DNA from: Halopseudomonas nanhaiensis | Lineage (GTDB): Bacteria > Pseudomonadota > Gammaproteobacteria > Pseudomonadales > Pseudomonadaceae | NCBI RefSeq assembly: GCF_020025155.1 | Contig: NZ_CP073751.1 | Coordinates: forward strand, 868,001-932,000 | DNA length: 64,000 nt | Direction: 5' to 3' | Shown: positions 21,407 through 31,005 of the stretch, piece after piece | How the letters are laid out: each line of letters begins with the position of its first letter | How positions within the stretch are numbered: position 1 is the first letter of the stretch | Notes under the pieces: model-generated | What the model saw: only the letters and a program-made list of their open reading frames with translations | The model's database searches: none | What the model was told of the DNA's origin: nothing | Program-made: the position numbers and the translations under genes

Positions 21407-23995
21407 ATGACGAAAAAGACCAAACCCCATGACCCGGCGGGAAAGCCGGTCAATACTGCCTTCCGTTCATCTTCCGCTACCACCGACTGGGTCAATCATG
21501 ATCCGGCCGCCGAACGGGAAGCCGAGAAGTACGACAATCCCATCCCCAGTCGCGAGCTGATCCTTCAGCTGCTCGAAGAGCGGGGTGCCCCGGCTACCCG
21601 GGCGCAGCTCCAGACCGAGTTCGGCCTCTCGGACGAAGATGCCATCGAGGCCTTGCGCCGCCGACTTCGTGCCATGGAGCGTGATGGGCAGCTGATCTAC
21701 ACGCGTCGCGGCGCCTACGCGCCGGTGGACAAGCTCGATCTGATAAAGGGCCGCGTGCAGGGCCACCGTGACGGCTTCGGTTTTCTGGTGCCGGAAGAGG
21801 GCGGCGAGGATCTGTTCCTGACCCCGGCGCAGATGCGTCTGGTGTTCGATGGCGATCGGGTTCTGGGTCGCATCACCGGTGTCGACCGTCGCGGCCGCAG
21901 TGAAGGCGCCATTGTCGAAGTGCTGGAGCGCGCCCACGAATTTCTTGTCGGTCGGTTCTACCAGGAGAACGGTATCGGTTTCGTGGTTGCCGACAACGCC
22001 AAGATCAATCATGAAGTGCTTGTCCCTCCGGGTGCCGAGGGTGGGGCCGAGCAGGGACAGTATGTCGAAGTCCGGATCATCCAGTGGCCCACGCTGCATC
22101 GGCCTGCCCAGGGCGAGATCGTCGAGGTAGTCGGCGACTACATGGCGCCAGGTGTGGAAATCGAGGTCGCGCTCCGAAGCTACGATATACCCAGTGTCTG
22201 GCCTCAGTCCGTGCTCGATGAGGCGGCCCAGCTCAAGGATCATGTGGAGGAGCGGGACAAGCAAAAGCGCATCGATCTGCGTCATCTGCCGTTGGTCACC
22301 ATTGACGGGGAAGATGCCCGCGATTTTGACGATGCAGTTTATTGCGAGCCGTACAAGGCCAGCGGCTGGAAGCTGTTCTCCGGGGGCTGGAAACTGTACG
22401 TGGCCATCGCTGACGTATCACATTACGTCACGGTAGGCTCTGCATTGGATCAGGAAGCCGAGTTGCGTGGCACGTCGGTCTATTTTCCCAGCGAAGTGGT
22501 TCCGATGCTGCCCGAGGCGATATCCAACGGGTTGTGCTCGCTGATGCCGAAGGTTGACCGGCTGGCCATGGTCTGCGAAATGACCCTGTCCAAAAGCGGA
22601 GAGCTGACGGACTACCAGTTCTATGAGGCGGTGATCCATTCACACGCGCGGCTGACCTATAACAAGGTCTCGGCGATGCTCGAGCATCCACGCAGCAAGG
22701 AAGGCAAGGCCCTCACCGACGAGTACGGCGACGTCCTGCCGCATCTGAAGAATCTTTACGATCTCTACAAGGCGCTGGCCAAAGCACGCCAGGGTCGCGG
22801 GGCGATCGATTTCGAGACCACTGAAACGCGGATCATTTTTGGCGAGAATCGCAAGATCGCTGAAATTCGCCCGACGACGCGCAACGACGCCCACAAGATC
22901 ATCGAAGAGTGCATGCTCTGCGCCAACGTCGCTACCGCGCGCTTCATGCAGGATCTGGATATTCCGGCTCTCTACCGTGTGCATGACTCGCCGAAGGAAG
23001 AAAAGGTCGAGCGGCTGCGGCAGTTCCTCGCTGCGCTTGGCTTGTCGCTGACGCGCAAGAAGGGTGAGCCGACTCCCGAAGATTACAGCGCGGTGCTGGC
23101 GAAGGTGCAGGGCCGCCCCGACGCTCAACTGATCCAGACGGTCATGTTGCGCTCGCTCAGTCAGGCCGTGTACAGCCCGCACAACGCCGGCCACTTCGGA
23201 CTCAACTACGAAGCGTATACGCACTTCACCTCGCCGATCCGGCGTTACCCTGATCTTCTGACCCATCGCGCGATTCGTAGCGTGATCCGATCTCGCAAGA
23301 AAACCGATCTGGTTCGCCGTTCTTCGGCTGGCGTGATGCCGAAAGCGAGCATCTATCCCTACGAACTGCCGGACCTGGAACGCCTGGGTCAGCAGTGCTC
23401 GCAGAACGAGCGGCGGGCGGATGAAGCCAGCCGTGATGTCGTCAACTGGCTCAAATGCGAGTTCATGCAGGATCGGGTGGGTGAGAGCTTCAACGGTCTG
23501 GTTACCGCCTGTACCAGCTTCGGGCTGTTCGTCGAGCTGACGGAATTCTATGTGGAGGGGCTGGTGCACATCACCGCCTTGCCGGCGGATTACTACAACT
23601 TCGACGCCGTCCATCACCGGTTGATCGGTGAGCGATCCGGTCGTGTCTTCCAGCTGGGCGATTCGATTCGGGTTCAGGTCGCGCGTGTGGATCTGGATGA
23701 TCGCAAGATCGATTTCGAGATGGCCAAGGATCAGCCAGCCGGTGGCAAGCGTCCCGATGTCGAGGCCAGCCGTGCCGCTCGCGCCAAGCTGATGGGTGAC
23801 GCTCGTCAGGCTTCGAAAACCGGGAAGGGGCGCGACGGCAAGAGCGCCAAACCGGGACGCGCCAAGGACTCGTCCGGCGGCAAGGGCGCTCGTGATGCCG
23901 CGCCACGCAAGGCACGACCGGACGATGCACGGCCGGCAGGCCGCCAGGAGTCGGGCGCGCCGTCCAGGCCTCCGCGCAAGCGCAAGGCGCGGTGA
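21407..23995 (+). CDS. rnr: Ribonuclease R
   Basis: Processive 3'-5' exoribonuclease that degrades structured RNA, active in cold, stress and RNA quality control. 862 residues. Order: N-terminal winged-helix region (LEERGAPATRAQLQTEFGLS, about 45-100), cold-shock OB domains, RNB catalytic core with DGEDARDFDDAVYCEP (metal-binding Asp cluster near residue 300), C-terminal S1 domain (GLVTACTSFGLFVEL), then a Lys/Arg-rich disordered tail of about 90 residues. It lies 10 bases upstream of rlmB, a conserved pair. Confidence 0.97.
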   Translation: MTKKTKPHDPAGKPVNTAFRSSSATTDWVNHDPAAEREAEKYDNPIPSRELILQLLEERGAPATRAQLQTEFGLSDEDAIEALRRRLRAMERDGQLIYTRRGAYAPVDKLDLIKGRVQGHRDGFGFLVPEEGGEDLFLTPAQMRLVFDGDRVLGRITGVDRRGRSEGAIVEVLERAHEFLVGRFYQENGIGFVVADNAKINHEVLVPPGAEGGAEQGQYVEVRIIQWPTLHRPAQGEIVEVVGDYMAPGVEIEVALRSYDIPSVWPQSVLDEAAQLKDHVEERDKQKRIDLRHLPLVTIDGEDARDFDDAVYCEPYKASGWKLFSGGWKLYVAIADVSHYVTVGSALDQEAELRGTSVYFPSEVVPMLPEAISNGLCSLMPKVDRLAMVCEMTLSKSGELTDYQFYEAVIHSHARLTYNKVSAMLEHPRSKEGKALTDEYGDVLPHLKNLYDLYKALAKARQGRGAIDFETTETRIIFGENRKIAEIRPTTRNDAHKIIEECMLCANVATARFMQDLDIPALYRVHDSPKEEKVERLRQFLAALGLSLTRKKGEPTPEDYSAVLAKVQGRPDAQLIQTVMLRSLSQAVYSPHNAGHFGLNYEAYTHFTSPIRRYPDLLTHRAIRSVIRSRKKTDLVRRSSAGVMPKASIYPYELPDLERLGQQCSQNERRADEASRDVVNWLKCEFMQDRVGESFNGLVTACTSFGLFVELTEFYVEGLVHITALPADYYNFDAVHHRLIGERSGRVFQLGDSIRVQVARVDLDDRKIDFEMAKDQPAGGKRPDVEASRAARAKLMGDARQASKTGKGRDGKSAKPGRAKDSSGGKGARDAAPRKARPDDARPAGRQESGAPSRPPRKRKAR

Positions 23996-24005
23996 GACTG
24001 GTTGA

Positions 24006-24749
24006 ATGAGTGATCTCGAATACGTATTTGGTGTGCATGCTGTTCAGGCCATGCTTGATCGCGCTCCCCGCCGGGTCAGGCGACTGCTCCTGCAGCAGGG
24101 GAGAGTGGATGCGCGTACCCAGGCGCTGGTCGATTCGGCATCCCGCGAGGGCGTCGAAGTCCGGCGCATGGCAGCCGATGAGCTGGATCAACTGGCAGAC
24201 GGTGTGCATCAGGGCGTCGTAGCCCAGGTGACGCCCAGCCAGGTATGGTCCGAGGAGATGCTCACACACCTGCTCGACAAGCTGGAAGTGCCGCCGTTGC
24301 TGGTGGTGCTCGACGGTGTGACCGATCCCCATAATCTGGGGGCCTGCCTGCGCAGTGCCGATGCTGCAGGTGCGCAGGCAGTGATCATCCCGCGGGACAA
24401 GTCGGTCAGCCTGACGCCTACCGTTCGCAAGGTGGCGTGCGGCGCTGCCGAGACTGTGCCGCTGGTGGCGGTCACCAACCTGGCCAGGACGCTCAAGGCG
24501 TTGCAGCAGCGTGGCATCTGGACGGTGGGGACCGCCGGTGAAGCCGATCAGTTGATCTATCAGGTCGATCTCGCCGGTCCGATTGCCATCGTGATGGGGG
24601 CCGAGGGGGCCGGTATGCGCCGGTTGACCCGCGAGCACTGCGATTTTCTTGCGAAGCTGCCGATGGCCGGCAGCGTCAGCAGCCTCAACGTGTCGGTGGC
24701 GACCGGCATCTGCCTGTTCGAAGCGGTGCGCCAGCGGTCGACAAACTAG
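24006..24749 (+). CDS. rlmB: 23S rRNA (guanosine-2'-O-)-methyltransferase RlmB
   Basis: SPOUT-family methyltransferase that modifies G2251 of 23S rRNA in the peptidyl-transferase P loop. 247 residues. An N-terminal RNA-binding domain ([20 protein letters not shown]) precedes the SpoU domain. It shows motif 1 [20 protein letters not shown] (essential Asn and Arg), motif 2 [19 protein letters not shown] and motif 3 [20 protein letters not shown], which makes the knot. The TAG stop is directly joined to a cluster of heptamer repeats. Confidence 0.97.
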   Translation: MSDLEYVFGVHAVQAMLDRAPRRVRRLLLQQGRVDARTQALVDSASREGVEVRRMAADELDQLADGVHQGVVAQVTPSQVWSEEMLTHLLDKLEVPPLLVVLDGVTDPHNLGACLRSADAAGAQAVIIPRDKSVSLTPTVRKVACGAAETVPLVAVTNLARTLKALQQRGIWTVGTAGEADQLIYQVDLAGPIAIVMGAEGAGMRRLTREHCDFLAKLPMAGSVSSLNVSVATGICLFEAVRQRSTN

Positions 24750-24821
24750 CTTCAAGCTTCAAGCTTCAAGCTACAAGCTACAAGCTTAAGACCCCGACTC
24801 CCGCTTGTAGCTTGTAGCTTG
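24748..24821. repeat. Heptamer repeats with long inverted arm after rlmB
   Basis: Three AGCTTCA units are followed by two AGCTACA units and AGCTTAAG, beginning inside the rlmB stop codon. After 17 bases, the segment 24803-24821 is the exact reverse complement of 24767-24785, so a 19-base-pair stem can form. The stem could terminate rlmB transcription, although the following bases (TTCTCCCGC) are only weakly T-rich. The same AGCTTCAAGC core recurs at 41181-41204. Confidence 0.85.
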
Positions 24822-24843
24822 TTCTCCCGCTTTCAACCTTCTC

Positions 24844-24872
24844 TTGCTAGTTCCCGGCACGTTCACTAGAAT
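24844..24872 (+). promoter_or_regulatory. Candidate sigma-70 promoter for rpsF operon
   Basis: TTGCTA (24844-24849) and TAGAAT (24867-24872) are separated by 17 bases, four or five matches each to the consensus hexamers. It lies about 75 bases before the rpsF ATG and right after the heptamer-repeat hairpin. Confidence 0.5.
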
Positions 24873-24901
24873 GGCCGCCCCAAAACCGAGTTCTACTCCT
24901 T

Positions 24902-24924
24902 GCCAGACCATTTGGGTGGCTGGC
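24902..24924 (+). promoter_or_regulatory. Hairpin in rpsF leader, possible S6:S18 feedback site
   Basis: GCCAG (24902-24906) pairs with CTGGC (24920-24924), and CCA with TGG inside it, with a bulged A and a TTTGGG loop. It stands 11 bases before the Shine-Dalgarno AAGGAG. In several bacteria the S6:S18 pair binds the rpsF leader to repress translation; the family motif match was not tested. Confidence 0.35.
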
Positions 24925-24945
24925 TATAACCCGTAAGGAGCACCA

Positions 24946-25368
24946 ATGCGTCATTACGAAATCGTATTTCTGGTTCATCCGGACCAGAGTGAGCAGGTCA
25001 GCGCGATGGTCGAGCGTTACACCAAGCTCATCGAAGAAGACGGCGGCAAGATCCACCGCCTGGAAGATTGGGGCCGCCGCCAGCTGGCTTACCCGATCGA
25101 CAAGATTCACAAGGCGCACTACATCATGATCAATGTGGAGTGCAGCGCCAAGGCTCTGGAAGAGCTGACCGAGAACTTCCGTTACAACGACGCCGTGATC
25201 CGTAACATGGTCATCCGTCGTGACGAAGCCATCACTGAACAGTCCGACATGCTCAAGCCTGAAGACACTGGCCGTGGTGAGCGTCGTGAACGCCGTGAGC
25301 GCACCGACTCCGACAACGATGCTGATAGCAACAACAGCAACGACACCGACGACGGTGACGACGAGTAA
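24946..25368 (+). CDS. rpsF: 30S ribosomal protein S6
   Basis: Small-subunit protein that pairs with S18 on the platform. 140 residues. The conserved body is [18 protein letters not shown] ... [20 protein letters not shown] ... [20 protein letters not shown]. The C-terminal 35 residues are an Arg/Glu run then a pure Asp/Asn/Ser tail ([20 protein letters not shown]). E. coli S6 ends in a glutamate chain added by RimK; this tail is acidic by sequence. Strong SD AAGGAG. First gene of rpsF-rpsR-DUF2232-rplI. Confidence 0.98.
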   Translation: MRHYEIVFLVHPDQSEQVSAMVERYTKLIEEDGGKIHRLEDWGRRQLAYPIDKIHKAHYIMINVECSAKALEELTENFRYNDAVIRNMVIRRDEAITEQSDMLKPEDTGRGERRERRERTDSDNDADSNNSNDTDDGDDE

Positions 25369-25408
25369 GTTTTCCGGTTCCTATTCCAGTATCTAAGGAG
25401 ACGTTGCC

Positions 25409-25639
25409 ATGGCACGTTTTTTCCGTCGCAGAAAGTTCTGCCGTTTTACCGCTGAAGGCGTCAAAGAGATCGATTACAAGGATCTCAACACTCTGAAGGC
25501 CTATGTAACCGAGACCGGCAAGATCGTCCCAAGCCGTATCACTGGTACCAAGGCCAAATATCAGCGCCAGTTGGCTGTTGCCATCAAGCGCGCGCGTTAT
25601 CTGGCCCTGCTGCCCTTCACCGACAGTCACGGTCGTTGA
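25409..25639 (+). CDS. rpsR: 30S ribosomal protein S18
   Basis: Small-subunit platform protein and obligate partner of S6. 76 residues, standard length. The sequence [20 protein letters not shown] is followed by [40 protein letters not shown] and [11 protein letters not shown], all family-typical. Only one Cys (FCRFT) is present, so no Cys4 zinc site, as in most gamma-proteobacterial S18. An AAGGAG precedes the ATG, and it lies 40 bases after rpsF. Confidence 0.98.
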   Translation: MARFFRRRKFCRFTAEGVKEIDYKDLNTLKAYVTETGKIVPSRITGTKAKYQRQLAVAIKRARYLALLPFTDSHGR

Positions 25640-25674
25640 TAGGTAGCTGAAACTGATCTGGATACTGAACCTGA

Positions 25675-26571
25675 ATGCGTGGTCTGGCTGAATACATCAT
25701 GCGTGGTCGTAAAGAGGCCACGCTGGTCGTCGCGATAGCGGCAGCCATTCCTCTGCTGTTCTGGTTCAGCGCTGCGGCCCTGGCGCTGGTCATCCTGCGC
25801 CGCGGTCCGCGCGAAGCGATGCCGGTGCTTGTGTGGGGTATTCTGCCCGCGCTGGCCTGGGCGATGGTAGGTGATCTGACGCCGCTGCTGGTAATACTCG
25901 GTGCCGGCGCCATGGCAGTCCTGCTTCGTCAGCGTAGCGACTGGGCCGCGGTGGTCACGGTCGCGGTGCCGCTGGGCGTAGCATACGCCGTAGCGCTGCT
26001 GCTGATGCTGGACGAGCCGCTGCAGCAGCTGGCCGAACAGATCCGCGACATGCTTCCCGACCTGTTGTCGGGGGTAAGTGGTGGTCTGAACGAAGCCGAT
26101 ACCGCGCAGCTCGAAGCGCTACTGGTGCCGCTCCTGGCTGGATTGATGGGCGCTGTACATACGCTGATGGCGTTGATCAGCCTGATGATCGGACGTTCCT
26201 GGCAAGCCCGGTTGTATAACCCGGGTGGGTTTCGTCAGGAATTTCATCAGCTGCGCCTGTCGCCGCTGGTGGCCATTGTTCTGCTCGCGCTGACGCTGAT
26301 CGGCCCGCGCTGGACGGAAGTGGCCATGGTGTCGCCGATCGCCAGTGTACCGCTGCTGCTGGCGGGCATCGCGTTGATTCACGGTGTCGTTGGATTGCGT
26401 GGACTTGGTACCGCCTGGTTGGTGGCGATGTACGTCATGTTCGCTTTTGTCGCCCAATTGATTTATCCATTGATCATGTTTTTGGCATTTGTTGATAGCT
26501 TGTTCGATTTCCGATCCAGGATGCGCCCGGCAGGGCCGTCCGGGAACGACGATTCGAACAGCCAAGGTTGA
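25675..26571 (+). CDS. DUF2232 multi-pass membrane protein
   Basis: A 298-residue inner-membrane protein with about eight hydrophobic helices (for example [33 protein letters not shown]-like segments, [59 protein letters not shown]). It belongs to the YybS/DUF2232 type found between rpsR and rplI in Pseudomonas. No catalytic motif is visible and function is unknown. The first ATG (25675) is used; an ATG eight codons later ([11 protein letters not shown]) is equally plausible. The end lies 20 bases before rplI. Confidence 0.85.
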   Translation: MRGLAEYIMRGRKEATLVVAIAAAIPLLFWFSAAALALVILRRGPREAMPVLVWGILPALAWAMVGDLTPLLVILGAGAMAVLLRQRSDWAAVVTVAVPLGVAYAVALLLMLDEPLQQLAEQIRDMLPDLLSGVSGGLNEADTAQLEALLVPLLAGLMGAVHTLMALISLMIGRSWQARLYNPGGFRQEFHQLRLSPLVAIVLLALTLIGPRWTEVAMVSPIASVPLLLAGIALIHGVVGLRGLGTAWLVAMYVMFAFVAQLIYPLIMFLAFVDSLFDFRSRMRPAGPSGNDDSNSQG

Positions 26572-26591
26572 ATTTCAAGAGGTCATCGCAA

Positions 26592-27038
26592 ATGGAAGTT
26601 ATCCTGCTCGAAAAGATCGCGAATCTGGGTAACCTGGGCGACAAAGTCGCTGTTAAAGCAGGTTACGCTCGCAATTTTCTGCTGCCGTTCGGCAAGGCAA
26701 CACCTGCCACCGCAGCTAATGTCGAAGCGTTCGAAGCACGTCGTGCCGAACTGGAAAAGAACGCTGCCGAGCGCAAGGCTGAAGCCGATGCTCGTGCTGC
26801 CCAACTGGCTGAGCTGTCCGTGACCATCACGGCCAACGCTGGCGAAGAAGGCAAGCTGTTCGGTTCCATCGGTACTCGCGACATCGCCGATGCGGTCACC
26901 GCTGCTGGCGTGGAAGTCGAGAAGAGCGAAGTGCGTCTGCCTGAAGGCCCGCTGCGCAACGTTGGCGAATACGACATCGTGTTGCACCTGCACACTGACG
27001 TCGAAGCCACCGTCAAGCTGGTCGTTGTAGCCGGCTAA
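26592..27038 (+). CDS. rplI: 50S ribosomal protein L9
   Basis: Large-subunit protein at the base of the L1 stalk. 148 residues. The N-terminal domain [20 protein letters not shown] ... [20 protein letters not shown] binds 23S rRNA; a long Ala/Glu/Lys helix connects to the C-terminal domain ([19 protein letters not shown]). The frame is open 8 codons further upstream, but the ATG at 26592 gives the canonical MEVILL start and follows AGAGGTCATCGCAA, with AGAGGT as ribosome site. A terminator lies at 27135-27173, before dnaB. Confidence 0.98.
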   Translation: MEVILLEKIANLGNLGDKVAVKAGYARNFLLPFGKATPATAANVEAFEARRAELEKNAAERKAEADARAAQLAELSVTITANAGEEGKLFGSIGTRDIADAVTAAGVEVEKSEVRLPEGPLRNVGEYDIVLHLHTDVEATVKLVVVAG

Positions 27039-27134
27039 GGGAGTTCCTCCCGCTGCCTGGCCACGTTCGTCGGCTGGTCGCCCCAGTGGCGCTCAGCTGA
27101 TGATTTGCGCGGCCTTTGCAGTTAGACTTACCAG

Positions 27135-27173
27135 CACGGCGCTTGTCTCTGACAGGCGCCGTGTTGTTTTTTC
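27135..27173 (+). terminator. Rho-independent terminator before dnaB
   Basis: CACGGCGCTTGTC (27135-27147) pairs with GACAGGCGCCGTG (27151-27163) through one G-U pair and a three-base loop, then TTGTTTTTTC. It would end the rpsF-rpsR-rplI transcript, leaving under 30 bases before dnaB starts. Confidence 0.85.
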
Positions 27174-27200
27174 TGTCCGCCGTTTCCCCGAGCCCGTCTG

Positions 27201-28607
27201 ATGAACGAAACCGCTTATTCCAATACTGCGGAGCTGGACCTGCAGACCACGTCGCTGAAGATTCCCCCTCATTCGATCGAGGCGGAGCAGGCAGTGCTGG
27301 GCGGAGTAATGCTGGAAAACACGGCCTGGGAGCGGGTCGCGGAGGCGGTCAGTGAATCCGATTTCTATCGTCATGATCATCGTCTGATCTTCCGCGCCAT
27401 GGTGCGCCTTGCCGGCCGCAACCAGCCGTTCGACGTGGTGACCCTGGCAGAGGATCTCGATCGTGAAGGACTGATCGATCAGGTAGGCGGCCTCGCCTAT
27501 CTTGGTCAGTTGGCCAAGAATACGCCGTCTGCTGCCAACATTGGCGCCTACGCGCAAATCATCCGCGAGCGCGCGACCCTGCGCCAGTTGATCAGCGTCA
27601 GTTCGGACATTGCCGATACCGCGTTCAATCCGAAGGGCATGCAGGCGCTGGAAGTGCTCGATGAAGCCGAACGCAAGATATTTTCCATCGCCGAAAGCCG
27701 TCCGAAGACCGGCGGCCCGGAGCCAGTCAACGCGCTGTTGACCAAGGCGATCGACCGTATCGACACGCTGTTCAACAGTGATGGCGCAATCACCGGGCTG
27801 TCGACCGGCTTCAATGATCTCGACGAGATGACATCGGGGCTGCAGCCGGCCGATCTGATTATCGTTGCCGGTCGTCCGTCGATGGGCAAGACCACCTTCG
27901 CCATGAACCTGGTCGAGAACGCGGTATTGCGTAGCGAAAAAGCAGTGCTGGTGTTTTCCCTCGAGATGCCGGGCGAATCGTTGATCATGCGTATGCTGTC
28001 TTCGCTCGGCCGCATCGATCAGACCAAGGTCCGCTCCGGTCGCCTGGACGACGACGACTGGCCGCGCCTGACGTCAGCCGTGAATCTGCTCAACGACCGC
28101 AAGTTGTTCATCGATGACACCGCCGGTCTTTCGCCCATGGAAATGCGCGCCCGGGCTCGACGCATCGTGCGTGAGCACGGCGATCTGGCCCTGATCATGA
28201 TCGATTATCTCCAGCTGATGCGCGTGGGCGGGGGCGGGGCAGAGAATCGCACCAACGAGATCTCGGAAATTTCCCGATCGCTGAAAGCGTTGGCCAAGGA
28301 ATTCAACGTGCCGGTCGTTGCGCTCTCACAGCTCAACCGCTCGCTCGAACAGCGACCGAACAAGCGTCCGATCAACTCGGATCTCCGTGAGTCCGGCGCC
28401 ATCGAGCAGGACGCGGATATCATCATGTTCGTCTACCGGGATGAGGTCTATCATCCTGACTCCCAGGAAAAGGGCATTGCCGAGATCATCATCGGCAAGC
28501 AGCGTAACGGGCCCATCGGTACCACGCGTCTGGCCTTTCTGGGCAAATACACCCGTTTCGAGAACCTCGCGCCAGGCTCCTATGCCGGTTACGGGGATCT
28601 GGAGTAG
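27201..28607 (+). CDS. dnaB: Replicative DNA helicase DnaB
   Basis: Hexameric 5'-3' helicase of the replication fork. 468 residues, intein-free. The N-terminal DnaG-interaction domain ([20 protein letters not shown]) is linked to the RecA-like motor: Walker [17 protein letters not shown] near residue 235, Walker [13 protein letters not shown], motif [20 protein letters not shown] and the arginine-finger region [16 protein letters not shown]. The gene follows a terminator closely, so the promoter probably overlaps or precedes that hairpin. Two bases separate it from the next gene. Confidence 0.98.
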   Translation: MNETAYSNTAELDLQTTSLKIPPHSIEAEQAVLGGVMLENTAWERVAEAVSESDFYRHDHRLIFRAMVRLAGRNQPFDVVTLAEDLDREGLIDQVGGLAYLGQLAKNTPSAANIGAYAQIIRERATLRQLISVSSDIADTAFNPKGMQALEVLDEAERKIFSIAESRPKTGGPEPVNALLTKAIDRIDTLFNSDGAITGLSTGFNDLDEMTSGLQPADLIIVAGRPSMGKTTFAMNLVENAVLRSEKAVLVFSLEMPGESLIMRMLSSLGRIDQTKVRSGRLDDDDWPRLTSAVNLLNDRKLFIDDTAGLSPMEMRARARRIVREHGDLALIMIDYLQLMRVGGGGAENRTNEISEISRSLKALAKEFNVPVVALSQLNRSLEQRPNKRPINSDLRESGAIEQDADIIMFVYRDEVYHPDSQEKGIAEIIIGKQRNGPIGTTRLAFLGKYTRFENLAPGSYAGYGDLE

Positions 28608-28609
28608 CA

Positions 28610-30823
28610 ATGTCTGTCAGCATGCCAGCCGCCCGGCCGCTTTTCGATTACCCCAAGTATTGGGCAGAGTGCTTCGGACCGGCCCCGTTCCTGCCGATGT
28701 CCCGCGAGGAAATGGACCTGCTTGGCTGGGATAGCTGCGACATCATCATCGTCACCGGTGATGCCTATGTCGACCACCCCTCGTTCGGCATGGCTATCAT
28801 CGGCCGTCTGCTCGAAGCTCAGGGCTTCCGCGTGGGGATCATCAGTCAGCCGGACTGGCAGAGCAAAGACGATTTCATGAAGCTCGGCAAGCCGAACCTG
28901 TTCTACGGGGTCGCGGCGGGCAACATGGACTCGATGATCAACCGCTATACTGCTGACCGCAAGATTCGCTCGGACGACGCGTATACGCCGGGTGGCCTGG
29001 CAGGGAAGCGGCCGGATCGCGCCAGTGTCGTCTACAGCCAGCGTTGCCGCGAGGCGTACAAGGACGTGCCGGTGGTGCTGGGCGGTATCGAAGCGTCGCT
29101 TCGCCGCATAGCGCACTACGATTACTGGCAGGACAAGGTCCGGCATTCCCTGTTGCTGGATGCCAAGGCGGACATCCTGCTGTATGGCAATGCCGAGCGC
29201 GCCATCGTCGAGATTGCTCAGCGCATCAGCCGTGGCGAAGCAGTCCAGAGCATCACGGATGTGCGTGGTACCGCTTTTGTGCGCAAGGACACGCCTGAAG
29301 GCTGGTTCGAGCTCGATTCGACGCGTATCGACCGACCGGGCAAGATAGACAAGATCATCAATCCCTACGTCAATACTCAGGACACCAGTGCCTGTGCGGT
29401 CGAGCAGGGGAAGGGTGACAGTGCGCCGGTCGCGACCGTCGATGAGGTGCAGGTCGTTCAGTTGCTGCCGCATCCGCGACTGGAGCGTGACAGAACGGTG
29501 ATCCGCCTGCCGTCCTTCGAGAAGGTGCGCAACGATCCAGTGCTCTATGCCCACGCCAACCGTGTTCTGCACCTGGAAACCAACCCGGGCAACGCGCGTG
29601 CACTGGTCCAGCGCCATGCCGAGAAGGATGTCTGGTTCAACCCTCCGCCGATTCCGCTAACGACGGAGGAAATGGATTATGTATTCGGCCTTCCGTACGC
29701 CCGAGTGCCTCATCCGGCGTATGAAGGCGAGAAGATTCCGGCTTACGAGATGATTCGCTTCTCGGTCAACATCATGCGCGGGTGCTTTGGTGGGTGCACC
29801 TTCTGTTCGATTACCGAACATGAGGGACGTATCATCCAGAACCGCTCACATGATTCGATCATCCGCGAGATCGAGGAGATCCGCGACAAGGTACCGGGTT
29901 TCACCGGGGTGATCTCCGATCTTGGCGGTCCGACTGCAAACATGTATCGCATTGCTTGCAAGAGTCCGGAGATCGAGGCGGCCTGCCGCAAGCCGTCCTG
30001 CGTTTACCCGGGAATATGCGAGAACCTCAACACCGACCACTCCTCGCTGATCGGCCTGTACCGCAAGGCCCGTGAGTTGCCGGGTGTGAAGAAGATCCTC
30101 ATTGCATCCGGTTTGCGCTATGACCTGGCAGTGGAGTCCCCTGAGTACGTCAAGGAGCTGGTCACCCACCATGTCGGGGGGTATCTGAAGATTGCTCCAG
30201 AACACACCGAAGAAGGGCCGCTGAGCAGGATGATGAAGCCGGGGATCGGATCCTACGATCGCTTCAAGCAGATGTTCGAGAAGTACACCAGGGAAGCGGG
30301 CAAGGAACAGTATCTGATCCCGTATTTCATCGCCGCGCATCCGGGCACCAGCGACGAAGACATGATGAATCTGGCGCTGTGGCTCAAGCGTAACGGCTTC
30401 CGTGCTGATCAGGTCCAGGCGTTCTACCCGTCGCCGATGGCTACCGCCACCGCCATGTACCATTCCGGCAAGAATCCGCTGCGCAAGGTGACCTACAAGA
30501 GCGATGGCGTGAACGTGGTGAAGGGTGAACGTCAGCGTCGACTGCACAAGGCGTTCCTGCGCTACCACGACCCCAAGAACTGGCCGTTGCTGCGCGAGGC
30601 GTTGCAAGGCATGGGCCGCGGCGATCTGATCGGCAACAGCAAGCAGCACCTGGTCCCTACCCATCAGCCTGCCGGGGAGTCCTATCACAGTGCGCGGCGC
30701 AAGAACTCTACGCCTGCGGGCAGCCGCAAGGCCGGCAGAATACTGACCCAGCACACCGGGCTGCCACCGCGTGATACCGGCGCAGGCAAGAAGCCACGCA
30801 AGGGTTCGCGCCCGGCACGCTGA
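28610..30823 (+). CDS. YgiQ family radical SAM protein
   Basis: A 737-residue member of the YgiQ (UPF0313) family. The N-terminal third looks B12-binding-like ([20 protein letters not shown] ... [19 protein letters not shown]). The radical SAM core has the Cys triad [16 protein letters not shown], and [18 protein letters not shown] follows. The C-terminus is a basic, low-complexity tail ([13 protein letters not shown] ... [11 protein letters not shown]). The substrate is unknown for the family. The short 2-base gap from dnaB suggests cotranscription. Confidence 0.9.
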   Translation: MSVSMPAARPLFDYPKYWAECFGPAPFLPMSREEMDLLGWDSCDIIIVTGDAYVDHPSFGMAIIGRLLEAQGFRVGIISQPDWQSKDDFMKLGKPNLFYGVAAGNMDSMINRYTADRKIRSDDAYTPGGLAGKRPDRASVVYSQRCREAYKDVPVVLGGIEASLRRIAHYDYWQDKVRHSLLLDAKADILLYGNAERAIVEIAQRISRGEAVQSITDVRGTAFVRKDTPEGWFELDSTRIDRPGKIDKIINPYVNTQDTSACAVEQGKGDSAPVATVDEVQVVQLLPHPRLERDRTVIRLPSFEKVRNDPVLYAHANRVLHLETNPGNARALVQRHAEKDVWFNPPPIPLTTEEMDYVFGLPYARVPHPAYEGEKIPAYEMIRFSVNIMRGCFGGCTFCSITEHEGRIIQNRSHDSIIREIEEIRDKVPGFTGVISDLGGPTANMYRIACKSPEIEAACRKPSCVYPGICENLNTDHSSLIGLYRKARELPGVKKILIASGLRYDLAVESPEYVKELVTHHVGGYLKIAPEHTEEGPLSRMMKPGIGSYDRFKQMFEKYTREAGKEQYLIPYFIAAHPGTSDEDMMNLALWLKRNGFRADQVQAFYPSPMATATAMYHSGKNPLRKVTYKSDGVNVVKGERQRRLHKAFLRYHDPKNWPLLREALQGMGRGDLIGNSKQHLVPTHQPAGESYHSARRKNSTPAGSRKAGRILTQHTGLPPRDTGAGKKPRKGSRPAR

Positions 30824-30880
30824 TGTCTATCACGGCTATTGAGTAAAGCTGCTGGCGACGGGCTACCGCGCACACTAGTC

Positions 30881-30901
30881 TCTCCCTGTCACTCAGGGAG
30901 A
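30881..30901. other. Perfect hairpin upstream of small ORF
   Basis: TCTCCCTG (30881-30888) pairs with CAGGGAGA (30894-30901) around TCACT. No T-run follows, so it is a poor terminator for ygiQ. Its 3' arm (AGGGAGAGG) could act as ribosome binding site for the small ORF at 30909 and would be hidden in the stem. Confidence 0.5.
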
Positions 30902-30908
30902 GGCTGTC

Positions 30909-30998
30909 ATGATTCCTATACATCTGCTGGTAAGACTGTTCGCCGAGTATGCCGCGGCATCGGCCGGCAGCTCGATCGAGGCGGAAACCGGCTGGTGA
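30909..30998 (+). CDS. Possible 29-residue small protein
   Basis: An ATG at 30909 opens a 29-codon frame (MIPIHLLVRLFAEYAAASAG, then SSIEAETGW) ending with TGA at 30998. A purine-rich AGGGAGAGG lies 8 bases upstream and forms part of a hairpin. The N-terminal half could make an amphipathic or membrane-associated helix. It fills most of the gap between ygiQ and the convergent retS end. No family is recognised; it may be chance. Confidence 0.3.
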   Translation: MIPIHLLVRLFAEYAAASAGSSIEAETGW

Positions 30999-31005
30999 CT
31001 CAATC

